The notes: a model not told the origin generated them from the letters alone. Positions 1 through 9,264 are shown, counted from the first letter of the stretch. The stretch is 64,000 nucleotides of DNA from Chitinimonas viridis (GCF_030409555.1 NZ_JAUFPU010000002.1:1-64000); one strand, 5' to 3'. Made by a program: numbers and translations.

Positions 1-179
1 ACCCGTCAACACCTCCTCCGCAAAATTCCGCTACTTTCCGCACCAACACGCCTAAGTCGCTGATCTGTAATATCTCCGCAACACCCTCTTTTTATCGCTT
101 CCCAGCCAAAACCCGCGCCAACTCGCGTGCGGCGGAACATCACGCCCTGCAAAAAAACCGAGAAAACCTCAAAAACCAG
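1..179. other. Left-edge stretch without a gene
   Basis: No credible coding frame is seen. The stretch contains three short GCGGA-type repeats on the minus strand and several A/T runs, and may be the upstream region of a minus-strand gene lying outside the window. This is a guess from position only. Confidence 0.4.
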
Positions 180-205
180 GCAAAACGCCCCGCAAGCGGG
201 GCGTT
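180..205 (-). terminator. Rho-independent terminator of the 73-aa minus-strand gene
   Basis: A GC-rich stem (CGCCCCGC pairing with GCGGGGCG) with a tiny loop is followed, read on the minus strand, by TTTTG. It lies about 25 bp after the stop of the oxidoreductase-like gene. Confidence 0.75.
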
Positions 206-229
206 CGAGGGTGTGGTGGTCGAAATTTG

Positions 230-430
230 CTATATAAGTTTAGTGCCCGTCCTTTCATTCTGCCGCAGCAGCCATTGCGCATGCTTGAGTCGATACTCCT
301 GCAGCTCCTCGCTATAGAAATCGAAGATGCAAGGATCGCAACCACTGCCGCAACAGGCTTCCGGCTCCGGTGCGATAGGGGGCAATGGCTCAGGATCGTC
401 ATCCTGGCGTGGTGGTGAGGTCTCAGTCAT
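230..430 (-). CDS. Oxidoreductase-like domain small protein
   Basis: A small soluble protein of about 66 residues counted from MTETS. It has an acidic proline-rich start, then a Cys-rich core (CCGSGCDPCIFD) and a C-terminal EELQEYR-type helix. That is the layout of the short bacterial oxidoreductase-like N-terminal family (Oxidored-like), whose biochemical role is unknown. A longer start at 451 adds MKECRSY; I prefer the inner ATG because the family usually begins close to the proline stretch. It is divergent from dnaX with about 60 bp between them, so the two share a promoter region. Confidence 0.7.
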   Translation of the reverse strand: MTETSPPRQDDDPEPLPPIAPEPEACCGSGCDPCIFDFYSEELQEYRLKHAQWLLRQNERTGTKLI

Positions 431-487
431 GTAACTTCTGCACTCCTTCAATCAGCCTGCCGGTACGCATCTGCTAGAATCGCCGAC

Positions 488-2269
488 ATGACCTATCAAG
501 TTCTCGCCCGCAAATGGCGACCCAAATCCTTTGCCACGCTGGTCGGCCAGGAGCATGTGGTAAAGGCCCTGAGCAATGCACTGGAAAACCAGCGCCTGCA
601 TCACGCCTACCTGCTCACCGGCACCCGCGGGGTGGGCAAGACCACCATTGCCCGCATACTGGCCAAATCGCTTAACTGCGAAACCGGCATTACCGCCACG
701 CCCTGTGGCAGTTGTGACGCCTGTCGGCAAATCGATGCTGGACGCTTTGTTGATCTGCTGGAGATCGATGCTGCGTCCAACACCGGCATAGATAATATCC
801 GCGAAGTACTGGACAACGCCCAGTATGCCCCCACCCAGGGACGCTTCAAGGTCTACATCATCGACGAAGTGCACATGCTATCCAAGAGTGCCTTCAATGC
901 CATGCTGAAGACACTGGAGGAACCACCAGGACACGTCAAGTTCATCCTGGCCACCACCGATCCGCAGAAGGTGCCTGTTACCGTTCTGTCCCGTTGTTTG
1001 CAGTTCTCGCTACGACAAATGCTGCCGCAACAGGTCAGCAGCCACCTGCAGCATGTATTGGAAGCGGAGCCCATAAGCTATGAGCCCGGCGCACTGACCC
1101 TGCTGGGCCATGCTGCCGCCGGTTCCATGCGCGATGCCCTGTCGCTGCTGGATCAAGCCATCGCCTATGGTGGTGGCAAGGTCGAGGAAGCCGGCGTACG
1201 CGCCATGCTGGGTGCTGTGGACCAATCCTATCTACACGAGTTGCTACAACATCTGGCAGCGCAGGATGGCCCCGGCCTGATGGCCGCAACCGAGCAACTG
1301 GCCACCCGTGGCGTGGGCAGTGATGCCGCGCTGCAGGAGCTCGCTTCACTGTTGCATCAGCTCGCTGTACTGCTGGCCGTGCCGGCCGCCATCCCAGCCG
1401 ATCATCCTCAGCATGCTGCCCTCCACGCCTTGAGCAGCTTGTTCACCCCCGAGGACATCCAGCTTTACTACCAGATCGCCCTGCAAGGCCGACGCGACCT
1501 AGGCCTCGCCCCCGATGAATTCGCCGGGCTGAGCATGACACTGCTGCGTATGCTGGCCTTTGCGCCCAGCAACAAAACCGTTGCCGCCCGGCCTGCAAAG
1601 CCGCAAGTAGCAGATACGCCGCAGGCAAGTGTCATGTCCACGCAAGTCGCTCCGGCCATACAGCAGAAACAGGCAACGGCACCCACGCCGGCAAACCCGT
1701 CAGCCAAGGTCGAAGCGCAGGTAGTCCCCGAGCCCGCCACACCCAAGCCCATTGCTCCGGCAACCGACACGACGCCTTGGCAGGATGCCCCACCGGCAGA
1801 CGAGCCGCCGCCACCCGCCCCCTTTCCTGATGAAGCGGTGGCTGCCCAGCCTCCCCAGGCCGCTACAGCCCCCATCAGCTTCGACGGCGACTGGGCCAGC
1901 TTGGTAACGCGCCTGACCTTGGGCGGCAAAGCCGGCATGCTGGCACATCACGCCCAACTGGCAGAGTACGATGGCCTGCGCTTCAAGCTGATCGTGCCGG
2001 ATGAGCACAAGGTGGTTGCCGGTCCCGATTATCGCGAACGGCTGGAGCACACCTTAAGTCAATACTTCGGCCAGCCAGCCCATGTCAGCATCAGCGTAGG
2101 CGGTGGCAGTGAAGCGACTCCTGCAGCCATGCAGCAGCGCGAAAAGCAGGCCCGGCTGGCTGAGGCAACCAGCGCCATCAATAGCGATCCTTTCGTGCAG
2201 ACAATGATTGCCGATTTCGGCGCCATCGTTCTACCCGATTCCATACAGCCGCGCTCAGATCCCCTCTAA
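488..2269 (+). CDS. dnaX: DNA polymerase III subunits gamma/tau
   Basis: Clamp-loader ATPase of the replicative polymerase. Residues 45-52 form the Walker A motif GTRGVGKT, cysteines 64, 73, 76 and 79 form the zinc module, DEVH (126-129) is Walker B, and an SRC sensor motif follows near 168. A long Pro/Ala-rich linker covers roughly 360-460, then comes a tau-type C-terminal domain that in the family binds the polymerase and DnaB helicase. At 593 residues it is a full-length tau. I see no A6-7G slippery heptamer before the linker, so a separate frameshifted gamma form is not evident. It is followed closely by ybaB, SRPBCC and recR, as in many proteobacteria. Confidence 0.97.
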   Translation: MTYQVLARKWRPKSFATLVGQEHVVKALSNALENQRLHHAYLLTGTRGVGKTTIARILAKSLNCETGITATPCGSCDACRQIDAGRFVDLLEIDAASNTGIDNIREVLDNAQYAPTQGRFKVYIIDEVHMLSKSAFNAMLKTLEEPPGHVKFILATTDPQKVPVTVLSRCLQFSLRQMLPQQVSSHLQHVLEAEPISYEPGALTLLGHAAAGSMRDALSLLDQAIAYGGGKVEEAGVRAMLGAVDQSYLHELLQHLAAQDGPGLMAATEQLATRGVGSDAALQELASLLHQLAVLLAVPAAIPADHPQHAALHALSSLFTPEDIQLYYQIALQGRRDLGLAPDEFAGLSMTLLRMLAFAPSNKTVAARPAKPQVADTPQASVMSTQVAPAIQQKQATAPTPANPSAKVEAQVVPEPATPKPIAPATDTTPWQDAPPADEPPPPAPFPDEAVAAQPPQAATAPISFDGDWASLVTRLTLGGKAGMLAHHAQLAEYDGLRFKLIVPDEHKVVAGPDYRERLEHTLSQYFGQPAHVSISVGGGSEATPAAMQQREKQARLAEATSAINSDPFVQTMIADFGAIVLPDSIQPRSDPL

Positions 2270-2306
2270 GCGCGCCCTTTCACCCATACGTATCAAGGAG
2301 TAGCCA

Positions 2307-2636
2307 ATGTTCAACAAAGGCGGCCTGGGCAATCTGATGAAGCAAGCCCAGCAAATGCAGGACAATATGAAAAAGGCCCAGGAAGAGCTGGCCAACGTCG
2401 AAGTCGAAGGCCAGTCTGGCGCCGGCATGGTCAAGATCGTGATGAACTGCCACCACTTGGTTCGTCGCATCAGCATCGACCAGAGTGTGGTCGATGATGA
2501 CAAGGAAATGCTGGAGGACCTGATCGCAGCGGCCTTCAACGACGCCCTGCGCAAGGCCGAGCAAACCTCGCAGGAAAAGATGGCAGGCTTTACCGCAGGC
2601 CTGAATCTGCCACCAGGCATGAAGCTGCCCTTCTAA
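2307..2636 (+). CDS. ybaB: YbaB/EbfC nucleoid-associated protein
   Basis: A 109-residue DNA-binding protein. The N-terminal helix with [17 protein letters not shown], the middle G-x-V-x-I strand region and the C-terminal [12 protein letters not shown] tail are typical of the YbaB/EbfC family, which forms tweezer-like dimers on DNA. The AAGGAG ribosome site at 2296-2301 supports the start. The dnaX-ybaB-recR order is conserved in bacteria. Confidence 0.95.
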   Translation: MFNKGGLGNLMKQAQQMQDNMKKAQEELANVEVEGQSGAGMVKIVMNCHHLVRRISIDQSVVDDDKEMLEDLIAAAFNDALRKAEQTSQEKMAGFTAGLNLPPGMKLPF

Positions 2637-2638
2637 GC

Positions 2639-3100
2639 ATGAAGCAAGGACGCTATCAGCTGGCGTTCCGCACCTACCTACCGGCCAGTGCCAGCACGGT
2701 GCTGGCTGGTGTGCTCACGCCAGCAGGCGTCAATGCCGAACTGCACCCCTGGCTGAGCATGCGCTTCCCTGCACCGTTGCCAGCGCAGTTGCAGGAGTTG
2801 CCGCTGCACACCCGTCTGGGTCGATGCTGGCTACTGATGTTCGGCTTGATCCCGGTGGATTACGACGACCTCAGTTTCAATGCTATCCATCACGATGGCT
2901 TTGAGGAAAACTCGGTGCTGTTCAGTCAGCGGCTATGGGCGCATACCCGCCTTGTTACACCCCTGCCCCAGGGCTGCGAGTTATCCGACGAATTGCGCTT
3001 TACCCCTCGCCTGCCCGGTACGGGTTGGCTGAGCCTTCTGATCATCCGTCAGTTGTTCAATTGGCGCCATCGACAGCTACGCAGGCTATACCGCCAATGA
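2639..3100 (+). CDS. SRPBCC-like protein between ybaB and recR
   Basis: A 153-residue protein starting 3 bp after the ybaB stop and overlapping the recR start (ATGA). The pattern fits the START/SRPBCC helix-grip fold: an N-terminal strand, a loss-of-charge helix ([19 protein letters not shown]), repeated strands and a final basic helix ([17 protein letters not shown]). The ligand is unknown. Tight coupling to recR suggests shared translation and not necessarily a shared function. Confidence 0.7.
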   Translation: MKQGRYQLAFRTYLPASASTVLAGVLTPAGVNAELHPWLSMRFPAPLPAQLQELPLHTRLGRCWLLMFGLIPVDYDDLSFNAIHHDGFEENSVLFSQRLWAHTRLVTPLPQGCELSDELRFTPRLPGTGWLSLLIIRQLFNWRHRQLRRLYRQ

Positions 3101-3693
3101 AAACCCCCTCTTCCCTCAACCAGCTTATTGATGCCCTGCGGGTCCTGCCAGGCGTTGGTCCGAAATCTGCTCAGCGCATGGCCTACCACTTGTTGCAGCG
3201 CAATCAGGCCGGTGCAGCCGAGCTCGCCCATGCGCTGGCCGATGCCCTGACCAAGCTCAAACACTGCCAGCACTGCAATACCTTTACCGAACTCGACATC
3301 TGCGAACTCTGCAGCGACCCTGTGCGAAACGAAGCCCAGCTATGTGTCGTCGAGATGCCGGCCGATCTGTTGCGCATGGAACAGACTCAGGTTTTCCAGG
3401 GTCGGTACTTTGTCCTGATGGGGCGGCTTTCGCCGCTGGATGGCGTAGGGCCTGGTGATATCCATTTCGAAAAGCTGCTGGCCCGCGCCCAGGATGGCAA
3501 GGTGGAGGAAGTCATCCTCTCCACCAACTTTACCGTCGAAGGCGAAGCTACCGCCCACTACCTGTCCGAGTTCCTGCGCGCTCAGGGCCTGCGGGTTAGC
3601 CGCATCGCGCGCGGTCTGCCCTCGGGGGGGGAGCTGGAGCATGTTGATAGCAGCACCTTGGCACAGGCATTGCTGGAAAGACGCACGCTCTGA
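3097..3693 (+). CDS. recR: Recombination mediator RecR
   Basis: RecFOR pathway protein that helps RecA load at single-strand gaps. The 198-residue product has a helix-hairpin-helix at 17-33 ([17 protein letters not shown]), a four-cysteine zinc finger at 57/60/69/72 and a Toprim domain to the end. The ATG at 3097 overlaps the upstream stop and gives the standard N-terminus ([14 protein letters not shown]). An in-frame extension upstream is not family sequence. Confidence 0.95.
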   Translation: MKTPSSLNQLIDALRVLPGVGPKSAQRMAYHLLQRNQAGAAELAHALADALTKLKHCQHCNTFTELDICELCSDPVRNEAQLCVVEMPADLLRMEQTQVFQGRYFVLMGRLSPLDGVGPGDIHFEKLLARAQDGKVEEVILSTNFTVEGEATAHYLSEFLRAQGLRVSRIARGLPSGGELEHVDSSTLAQALLERRTL

Positions 3694-3712
3694 TCAGTAC
3701 ATGCGCCATCAC

Positions 3713-3721
3713 TTATCCACT
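3713..3721 (+). promoter_or_regulatory. DnaA-box-like 9-mer
   Basis: TTATCCACT differs from the strict box TTATCCACA at the last base. It is 20 bp after the recR stop. Confidence 0.35.
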
Positions 3722-3883
3722 GGTCATAGATGTTGAGTCAACGCGGCGCAACACGGGCGCCGCACCCAAAACCATCACAAGCCATTGATATATATGGACG
3801 ATTTTACGGAAAATTCGATAACCGGTGCTTTTTTCATGCAAGTTCGGCTTGACAGCGCATATCGGGTGTTTTTACCCACAAAG

Positions 3884-3892
3884 TTATCCACA
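3884..3892 (+). promoter_or_regulatory. Perfect DnaA box upstream of minC
   Basis: TTATCCACA matches the consensus DnaA box exactly and lies 84 bp before the minC start. A single perfect 9-mer can occur by chance; the second near match in the same gap raises interest. Confidence 0.5.
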
Positions 3893-3975
3893 GCACCATC
3901 TGTTGAACGCAGCACCGCGAAACGAGTAAACTCGGCATCAATTTTTCCACTGACCGCCGCCGCCGAGCGACTTCA

Positions 3976-4707
3976 ATGACCGCCTCCGTCAAGCCGGCCC
4001 CCCAACGCAGTATTGCGCCCTTCGAGATCAAGAGCGCCGCGCTCAACCTGATCGCCTTTGCCCCCAAAACCGCCAATCTGGCCGAGCTTGATGCTGCGCT
4101 GGAGAAAAAGCTTGCGGGGCGCAGCGATTTTTTTGGGGGCGACGCCGCTATCCTGGATCTGACCGACTGGCCCAGCACAGCCACAGCGCTGGATCTGTCC
4201 GGTTTGGTCGCCCTGCTCCGCCGGGCCGGTTTGCAGCCTATCGCCGTCCGTGGGGGCGCTGCTGCCATCCTGAGCGAAGCCAGCAACGCTGGCTTGGTGG
4301 TCATGCCCGATACTGCCGCGCGCGATCTGCCGGCTGAACCGCGTGACCCCCCCGCCGCTGCGCCTGCACAGCAATCGCTGATCATAGACAAGCCTGTCCG
4401 CAGCGGGCAGCAAGTCTATGCCCGTGGCGGCGACCTGATCGTACTGGCGCTGGTCAGCCATGGTGCCGAGGTCATCGCTGATGGCAATGTCCATGTCTAT
4501 GCCCCCCTGCGTGGCCGCGCACTGGCCGGCGCACGGGGCAATAGCGAGGCCCGCATCTTCACCCATTGCATGGAAGCCGAGTTGCTCTCGGTAGCTGGCG
4601 TGTATCGCTCCTTGGACGAGCCACTGCCACAAAGTATCAAGGGTCGTGCCGCGCAAGTCAGGCTCGACGGCAACAAACTGGTCATCGAAGCCTTGAAGCT
4701 GGACTGA
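3976..4707 (+). CDS. minC: Septum site-determining protein MinC
   Basis: Inhibitor of FtsZ ring assembly, recruited to the membrane by MinD. The 243-residue product has the N-terminal FtsZ-inhibiting domain (about 10-110), a Pro/Ala linker (about 115-135) and the C-terminal beta-helix MinD-binding domain with the GDLIVLALVSHGAEVIADGN and RGRALAGARGN stretches. minC, minD and minE follow in order and form one operon. Confidence 0.95.
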   Translation: MTASVKPAPQRSIAPFEIKSAALNLIAFAPKTANLAELDAALEKKLAGRSDFFGGDAAILDLTDWPSTATALDLSGLVALLRRAGLQPIAVRGGAAAILSEASNAGLVVMPDTAARDLPAEPRDPPAAAPAQQSLIIDKPVRSGQQVYARGGDLIVLALVSHGAEVIADGNVHVYAPLRGRALAGARGNSEARIFTHCMEAELLSVAGVYRSLDEPLPQSIKGRAAQVRLDGNKLVIEALKLD

Positions 4708-4738
4708 AAACCTTACTCAAATTCACGGGAAACCTAAC

Positions 4739-5548
4739 GTGGCAAAAATCATCGTCGTCACCTCCGGCAAGGGGGGAGTAGGTAAAACCACTACCAGTGC
4801 GAGCTTCGCCTCCGGCCTGGCGCTACGCGGCAAGAAAGTCGCCGTCATCGACTTTGACGTCGGCCTGCGCAACCTCGACCTCATCATGGGTTGCGAGCGT
4901 CGCGTGGTCTATGACTTCATCAATGTCATCCAAGGCGAAGCCTCGCTCAAGCAGGCACTGATCAAGGACAAGCACTGCGACAACCTGTTCGTACTGCCCG
5001 CATCCCAAACGCGTGACAAGGAAGCTCTTACCCGCGAAGGCGTAGAAAAAGTGCTGAAGGAGATGGCTGCAGACGGCTTTGACTACATCATCTGCGACTC
5101 GCCTGCCGGTATCGAGACAGGTGCCTTGCTGGCCCTCTACTTTGCTGACGAAGCCCTGGTCGTCACCAACCCCGAAGTGTCCTCGGTACGTGATTCCGAT
5201 CGCATCCTGGGCATACTCGATGCGAAGTCGCGCAAGGCAGAGGAAGGCCAGACACTCAAGGCACACCTGCTGATCACCCGCTACGCCCCCAAGCGTGTGG
5301 ATGCCGGCGAAATGTTGTCGCTGGACGACATACAGCACCTGCTGCGCATTCCCCTGATCGGCGTCATCCCCGAATCCGAGTCGGTGTTGCAAGCATCCAA
5401 CAGTGGTACCCCTGCCGTACACCTTGAGGGTTCCGAGGTCGCCGAGGCCTATAAAGATGTTGTGGCCCGCTTTCTGGGTGAGGATAAGCCCCTGCGCTTT
5501 ATCGAAGCGCCCAAGCAAGGCTGGCTCAAGCGCCTGTTCGGAGGTTAA
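4739..5548 (+). CDS. minD: Septum site-determining ATPase MinD
   Basis: ParA-like ATPase that oscillates on the membrane and positions MinC. The deviant Walker A GKGGVGKTT is at 10-18 and the C-terminal amphipathic membrane-targeting helix is KQGWLKRLFGG. The start is GTG at 4739, giving the canonical MAKIIVVTSG N-terminus. The length (269 residues) is normal. Confidence 0.97.
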   Translation: MAKIIVVTSGKGGVGKTTTSASFASGLALRGKKVAVIDFDVGLRNLDLIMGCERRVVYDFINVIQGEASLKQALIKDKHCDNLFVLPASQTRDKEALTREGVEKVLKEMAADGFDYIICDSPAGIETGALLALYFADEALVVTNPEVSSVRDSDRILGILDAKSRKAEEGQTLKAHLLITRYAPKRVDAGEMLSLDDIQHLLRIPLIGVIPESESVLQASNSGTPAVHLEGSEVAEAYKDVVARFLGEDKPLRFIEAPKQGWLKRLFGG

Positions 5549-5551
5549 TCC

Positions 5552-5812
5552 ATGTCTTTCCTCGATTACCTGCTCGGTACCAAGAAGAAATCGGCCTCTG
5601 TGGCCCGCGAGCGGCTGCAGATCATCCTGGCGCACGAGCGCGCCGGGCGGGGTGGTCCAGACTACCTGCCAGCCTTGCAGCAAGAGCTGATCGCCGTCAT
5701 TTCCAAGTATGTTTCGGTTGGCCAGGATGACATCAAGGTATCCTTGGAGCGTCAGGATGATTACGACGTTCTGGAGGTCAACATCGTCTTGCCGGAAGGT
5801 GCAAAACGCTGA
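5552..5812 (+). CDS. minE: Cell division topological specificity factor MinE
   Basis: An 86-residue partner that stimulates MinD ATPase and drives pole-to-pole oscillation. The N-terminal membrane-targeting stretch (MSFLDYLLG), the anti-MinCD region ([13 protein letters not shown]) and the C-terminal topological domain ([19 protein letters not shown]) are all present. It begins 3 bp after minD. Confidence 0.96.
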   Translation: MSFLDYLLGTKKKSASVARERLQIILAHERAGRGGPDYLPALQQELIAVISKYVSVGQDDIKVSLERQDDYDVLEVNIVLPEGAKR

Positions 5813-5820
5813 TCATGGTA

Positions 5821-5846
5821 AAGCCGGGTTCCAACCCGGCTTTTTG
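5821..5846 (+). terminator. Terminator after minCDE
   Basis: AAGCCGGGTT pairs with AACCCGGCTT around a two-base centre and is followed by a T-run. It starts 8 bp after the minE stop. Confidence 0.9.
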
Positions 5847-5901
5847 CTGCCATAATCGCCGCCAAGCCCGCCAACAGAGCTGGGCCTCATGATCCACCGC
5901 C

Positions 5902-7626
5902 ATGACCGACAAGATAGAAGACAACCTACCGCCAGAGCGGCCCATACAACTCGACAAGTTCCTGAGCCAGCGCGATACCGAGCGCTGGTGCAAGCGCCTG
6001 TCCGCCGATTATCCTGCAGCCGATTACTGGCTATGCCACGAAGCCCGCATACTGCAAGGCTTCCAGCGTGACCAACGGCATGCTGCCCGCTTTGTGGCTG
6101 TCGATCTGGACCGGCAAGCCCTGATCAGCGAGGCAAGCGGCCACCCGCTTACCCATTGGCTGGCCACCCCGGTGGGAGAGCTGGAACACCCCTTCCAGCG
6201 CTCCAGTGACCTGGTGCGACTGGTACTGGCCAGCCTGCGTGCCCTCTCCCACCTGAGCCGTGCCGGCCTTGTCCACGGGGGCTTGCGGCCGGACCTGATC
6301 GTCCTGCACCAGAACGACAAGCAGGAGATCGACTACGACAGCCTGACGCTGATCGACTTCGGTGTAGCCCGCAGCGCCCAGCATCGCATTGAAAAACCCC
6401 TGTTCATCGATCTCGCCAGCCCGGACGCCACCTACCTTGCCCCCGCCATGCGCGATGCCATCCTGCGTGACTGGCAGACCTACGCCAAGCTGGTGGGCGA
6501 AAGCGGCAAGTCCAGCTGGTACGAGCTATCGGAGTCGGCACGGCACCAGTACGCCAGCGTGCTGATACCGGACCTCGCCATCAACACCCTGGACTGGCGT
6601 GTCGACCTGTACGCACTGGGCCATTGGTTCAAGCAGATCTCGCTGCACCGAATCGACTACTACAAGGATGCACATCAGGAAACGTTGCCGGCGTTGATCA
6701 AGAAGATGCAAAAGCCGGTATTGCAAGGTGGCTTCACCAGCCTGGATGCCTGTATCAAGGCCTTCGAGGCGCTGGAGGTCGACAAGCGCGCTCTGGCCAT
6801 TGCCGAAGCACCGCAAACAGCCGGTGTGTTCACCATGCAGCCCACGCCCGTGCTGCACCCCAGCGCGGCCCAGCGCCCGGTGGCCGTACCGTTGCAGGAT
6901 GATGAATTCTCCCCCAGCCCCATAGGTATGACGCGCCGTGACAGCCGGCCTGAGGCCCCCAGCGGTCGCGGTAAGCTGCTGGGTATCGGTGTCGGCCTGA
7001 TCATCGTGGCCGCCTTGGGTGCCGCCCTGCTCAGTTCCAAAGAACAGCACGCCAGCCCCAATGAACCTGCACCCGCGCCAGCCGACACAGCACAAACTGC
7101 CAGCGTCGAGGTGGCCCCGCCCGTGCTGACCGACAATAGCGCCAACCCGCCCCAGCTGGCTGATACCACGGCACTGGCAGGGCTAGCCTTGCCAGAACTG
7201 CAGCGGGCTGCTGAAGCAGGCGACCCGGCTGCGCAGACACAGCTGGGCCTGCGCTATCGCAAAGGCCAGGGAGTGACCGCAGACAATATCAAAGCGGTAG
7301 AGTGGTATCGCAAGGCTGCTGAGCAACAACATGCCGATGCACAGGCCTACTTGGGTTTTATGTACATGACCGGACGCGGTGTCCGGAAGGATGACCTGGA
7401 GGCAGTACGCTATTCGCGCCTGGCAGCCGAGCAAGGCAACGCCACGGGCCAATACAACCTCGCCCTGATGCACCTGGCTGGTCGCGGCGTACCGCTGGAC
7501 AAGGTCGCCGCCTACCGCCTGTTAAAGCAAGCTGCCCAGCAGGATGACGCAGCCAGGGCAAGACTGGCCGATGTCCGGCAGCAGTTGAGCGCTGCACAAC
7601 TGGCCGACGCCGACACCAACCCATGA
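5902..7626 (+). CDS. Degenerate Hanks-type kinase with membrane segment and Sel1 repeats
   Basis: A 574-residue protein with three parts. Residues 20-300 resemble a eukaryotic-type kinase: the DFG motif is kept (IDFGVARS, 152-154), but the catalytic loop reads HGGLRPDLIVL (125-135), so the catalytic Asp and the Asn of the HRDxxxxN motif are missing and no clear glycine-rich loop is seen. A single transmembrane segment sits at about 359-378. The C-terminal part (about 434-560) has Sel1-type repeats (GDPAAQTQLGLRYRKGQGV and similar). Probably a membrane-anchored pseudokinase that scaffolds protein contacts, with Sel1 repeats outside the cytoplasm if the N-terminus is inside. Function is unknown. 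It follows the minCDE terminator. Confidence 0.75.
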   Translation: MTDKIEDNLPPERPIQLDKFLSQRDTERWCKRLSADYPAADYWLCHEARILQGFQRDQRHAARFVAVDLDRQALISEASGHPLTHWLATPVGELEHPFQRSSDLVRLVLASLRALSHLSRAGLVHGGLRPDLIVLHQNDKQEIDYDSLTLIDFGVARSAQHRIEKPLFIDLASPDATYLAPAMRDAILRDWQTYAKLVGESGKSSWYELSESARHQYASVLIPDLAINTLDWRVDLYALGHWFKQISLHRIDYYKDAHQETLPALIKKMQKPVLQGGFTSLDACIKAFEALEVDKRALAIAEAPQTAGVFTMQPTPVLHPSAAQRPVAVPLQDDEFSPSPIGMTRRDSRPEAPSGRGKLLGIGVGLIIVAALGAALLSSKEQHASPNEPAPAPADTAQTASVEVAPPVLTDNSANPPQLADTTALAGLALPELQRAAEAGDPAAQTQLGLRYRKGQGVTADNIKAVEWYRKAAEQQHADAQAYLGFMYMTGRGVRKDDLEAVRYSRLAAEQGNATGQYNLALMHLAGRGVPLDKVAAYRLLKQAAQQDDAARARLADVRQQLSAAQLADADTNP

Positions 7627-7767
7627 GGTAGTACAAGGCGCTTAGCGGTACGGCAGCTGCCAGTGGCTTGCCGTACCTACGCACTTTGGTGCACCAGCCC
7701 GATCCAGCACCTTAGGCTGGCTGGGCGTGCCTGGGAGGCGATGTCGGGGCATGCCTCCCGGCACTGC

Positions 7768-8604
7768 TCAATGCGACATCAGCACCGGCACCGTCATGGC
7801 CTCCAGCATGGTACGGCTTGCCCCACCCATCACCATTTCGCGCAAGCGAGAGTGACCATAGAGTCCCATCACCAGCAGATCGACCTGCCTGTCGGCAGCC
7901 ACGGTTAGCAAGACCTCACCGATATCGCGGCTGAACGCCGTGTCCTTCACCACCTCGACCTCCACGCCGTGGCGGGCCAGGTATAAACCCACGTCTGCAC
8001 CCGGCAATTGGCCGTGTACGCCGGGATCCATGCTGGCATTGACGATCAGCACAGTCACCTTCTTGGCTCGGCGCAACAAGGGCAAGGCGTCGGTCAGGGC
8101 TCGGGTTGCCTCCCGGCTGCCATTCCAGGCCACCATGGCATGCTGATCCAGAGTAGGGAAACTGCCCGCATGCGGCACCGCCAGTACGGGGCGGCCGCAA
8201 GCCATCGCTACATCCTGCAGCAGCGTTGCTGGCAAACCGTCCGCAGGCGAGGCTGGATCGTGCTGCCCCATCACCACCAGATCCTGATATCGAGCATGCA
8301 GGCAGATGGCTTCAGCCGGCACGCCGATCTGCTGATGCCAGCTCGACTGATTGGGATGCTGCTGGGTCAGACGCTCGAACAACTCCCGCGCCTGTATCGC
8401 CGCGCGCTCGATGTCTTCATGTATGGCGTAGTAGACCGAACCGGCGCCGCCGCCGGGTTCCATCACATTGATATAGGGCGATGGCGCCACAAACAGCCCT
8501 GTCAGATGGGCCTCGTGAGCCTGCGCCAGATGCAGGGCAAAGCGTATGCGGGCGGCGGCGTGTGGGCCGCTGTCCACCTGGACCAGGATATTGCGATAGC
8601 TCAT
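7768..8604 (-). CDS. Tandem-domain universal stress protein
   Basis: A 278-residue protein with two UspA folds (about 1-140 and 150-278). The second ends with the ATP-binding signature G-x2-G-x9-G-x-S (GLYGHSRLREMVMGGAS). I set the start at 8604 because AGGAGG lies 8 bases before that ATG; an in-frame ATG at 8625 lacks such a site. A perfect FNR box is centred 83 bp upstream, at a class II-like position relative to a plausible -10 (CATAAA), so expression is probably induced by low oxygen. Confidence 0.9.
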   Translation of the reverse strand: MSYRNILVQVDSGPHAAARIRFALHLAQAHEAHLTGLFVAPSPYINVMEPGGGAGSVYYAIHEDIERAAIQARELFERLTQQHPNQSSWHQQIGVPAEAICLHARYQDLVVMGQHDPASPADGLPATLLQDVAMACGRPVLAVPHAGSFPTLDQHAMVAWNGSREATRALTDALPLLRRAKKVTVLIVNASMDPGVHGQLPGADVGLYLARHGVEVEVVKDTAFSRDIGEVLLTVAADRQVDLLVMGLYGHSRLREMVMGGASRTMLEAMTVPVLMSH

Positions 8605-8680
8605 GTTGTGTTCCTCCTGTGGCATTCGAGATAAAAACCTTGCTCAAGTTCGTTTTTATGCCTGTTTTGACCTCCTGCAT

Positions 8681-8694
8681 TTGATTGGGATCAA
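8681..8694 (-). promoter_or_regulatory. Perfect FNR/ANR box upstream of the universal stress gene
   Basis: TTGATTGGGATCAA fits TTGAT-N4-ATCAA with no mismatch. If it is bound at -41.5, transcription would start near 8646 on the minus strand, about 42 bp before the start codon. Confidence 0.8.
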
Positions 8695-8724
8695 GTGCGC
8701 CCTCAGAAAACTTAGTTTCCCCTA

Positions 8725-8740
8725 GGCTTTGTTGCACAAT
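8725..8740 (-). repeat. Terminal inverted-repeat end of the IS5-family remnant
   Basis: GGCTTTGTTGCACAAT resembles the ends of IS903-group IS5-family elements, which begin GGCTTTGTTG. It lies 39 bp beyond the transposase stop, where an element end is expected. No partner end is found, because the other side is truncated near 9265. Confidence 0.6.
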
Positions 8741-8778
8741 GCAGCTGAAAGTTGAGTTTCCCCAAACCCCAGACGGAT

Positions 8779-9264
8779 TTATGCCGCCCCCACCGTTTGC
8801 GGCTTGCCCAGTTGGGTGAAGCGGTTGAGCAAGGCAGCACGGACTTGCAGCTCCGCTAACTGGTCCTCGAAGGTGCGTGCCTTCACACGCTCCCCCAGCA
8901 ACTTGAAGCAGCGCATCTTGGCTTCGACCAAACTCCGACGGTGGTAACCGCCCCAACGTTTCCAGATCGCCGGACCCAGCCGACGCATCGCGCGCAATGC
9001 TTCGTTGCGCACTGCGGCGCCAGCTTGATTTACCTTGCAAGGCCGGCCGTTCGTCCGCACCGGGATGATCGCTTCAGCGCCGCGTTCGGTAATCGCACGG
9101 TGGCAGCGCTTGGTGTCGTACGCGCCATCGGTCACCACGCTGGTGATGGCTTGGTCGGCCGGGATCGGCGCCAGCAGATCAGGCAGCACCGGTGTGTCGC
9201 CGACGCTGTTCCCCGTCACTTCAATCGCGCAGATTTCCAGCATCTCCGCGTCGATGCCCCGCAC
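8779..9264 (-). pseudogene. IS5-family transposase, C-terminal half only
   Basis: 161 residues cover the second half of a DDE transposase: a VVTDGAYDTKRCHRAI strand with a catalytic Asp, the AIIPVRTNGRP segment, the YHRRSLVEAKM region with the final Glu, and a C-terminus typical of IS5-family enzymes (LLGERVKARTFEDQLAELQVR). The N-terminal half is absent and the homology stops at about 9265, so the element is a dead 5'-truncated copy. Confidence 0.85.

Larger units (their letters stand above)
3694..3975. other. recR-minC intergenic region with AT-rich patches
   Basis: No gene. It holds a GC hairpin (about 3742-3763), an AT-rich patch around 3788-3830 and two DnaA-box-like 9-mers listed separately. 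It is likely the promoter region of minCDE. Confidence 0.5.

Noticed and set aside
488-2269. Programmed frameshift in dnaX
   Set aside because: No A6-7G slippery site and no following hairpin seen near the linker. Only the full-length tau is supported.
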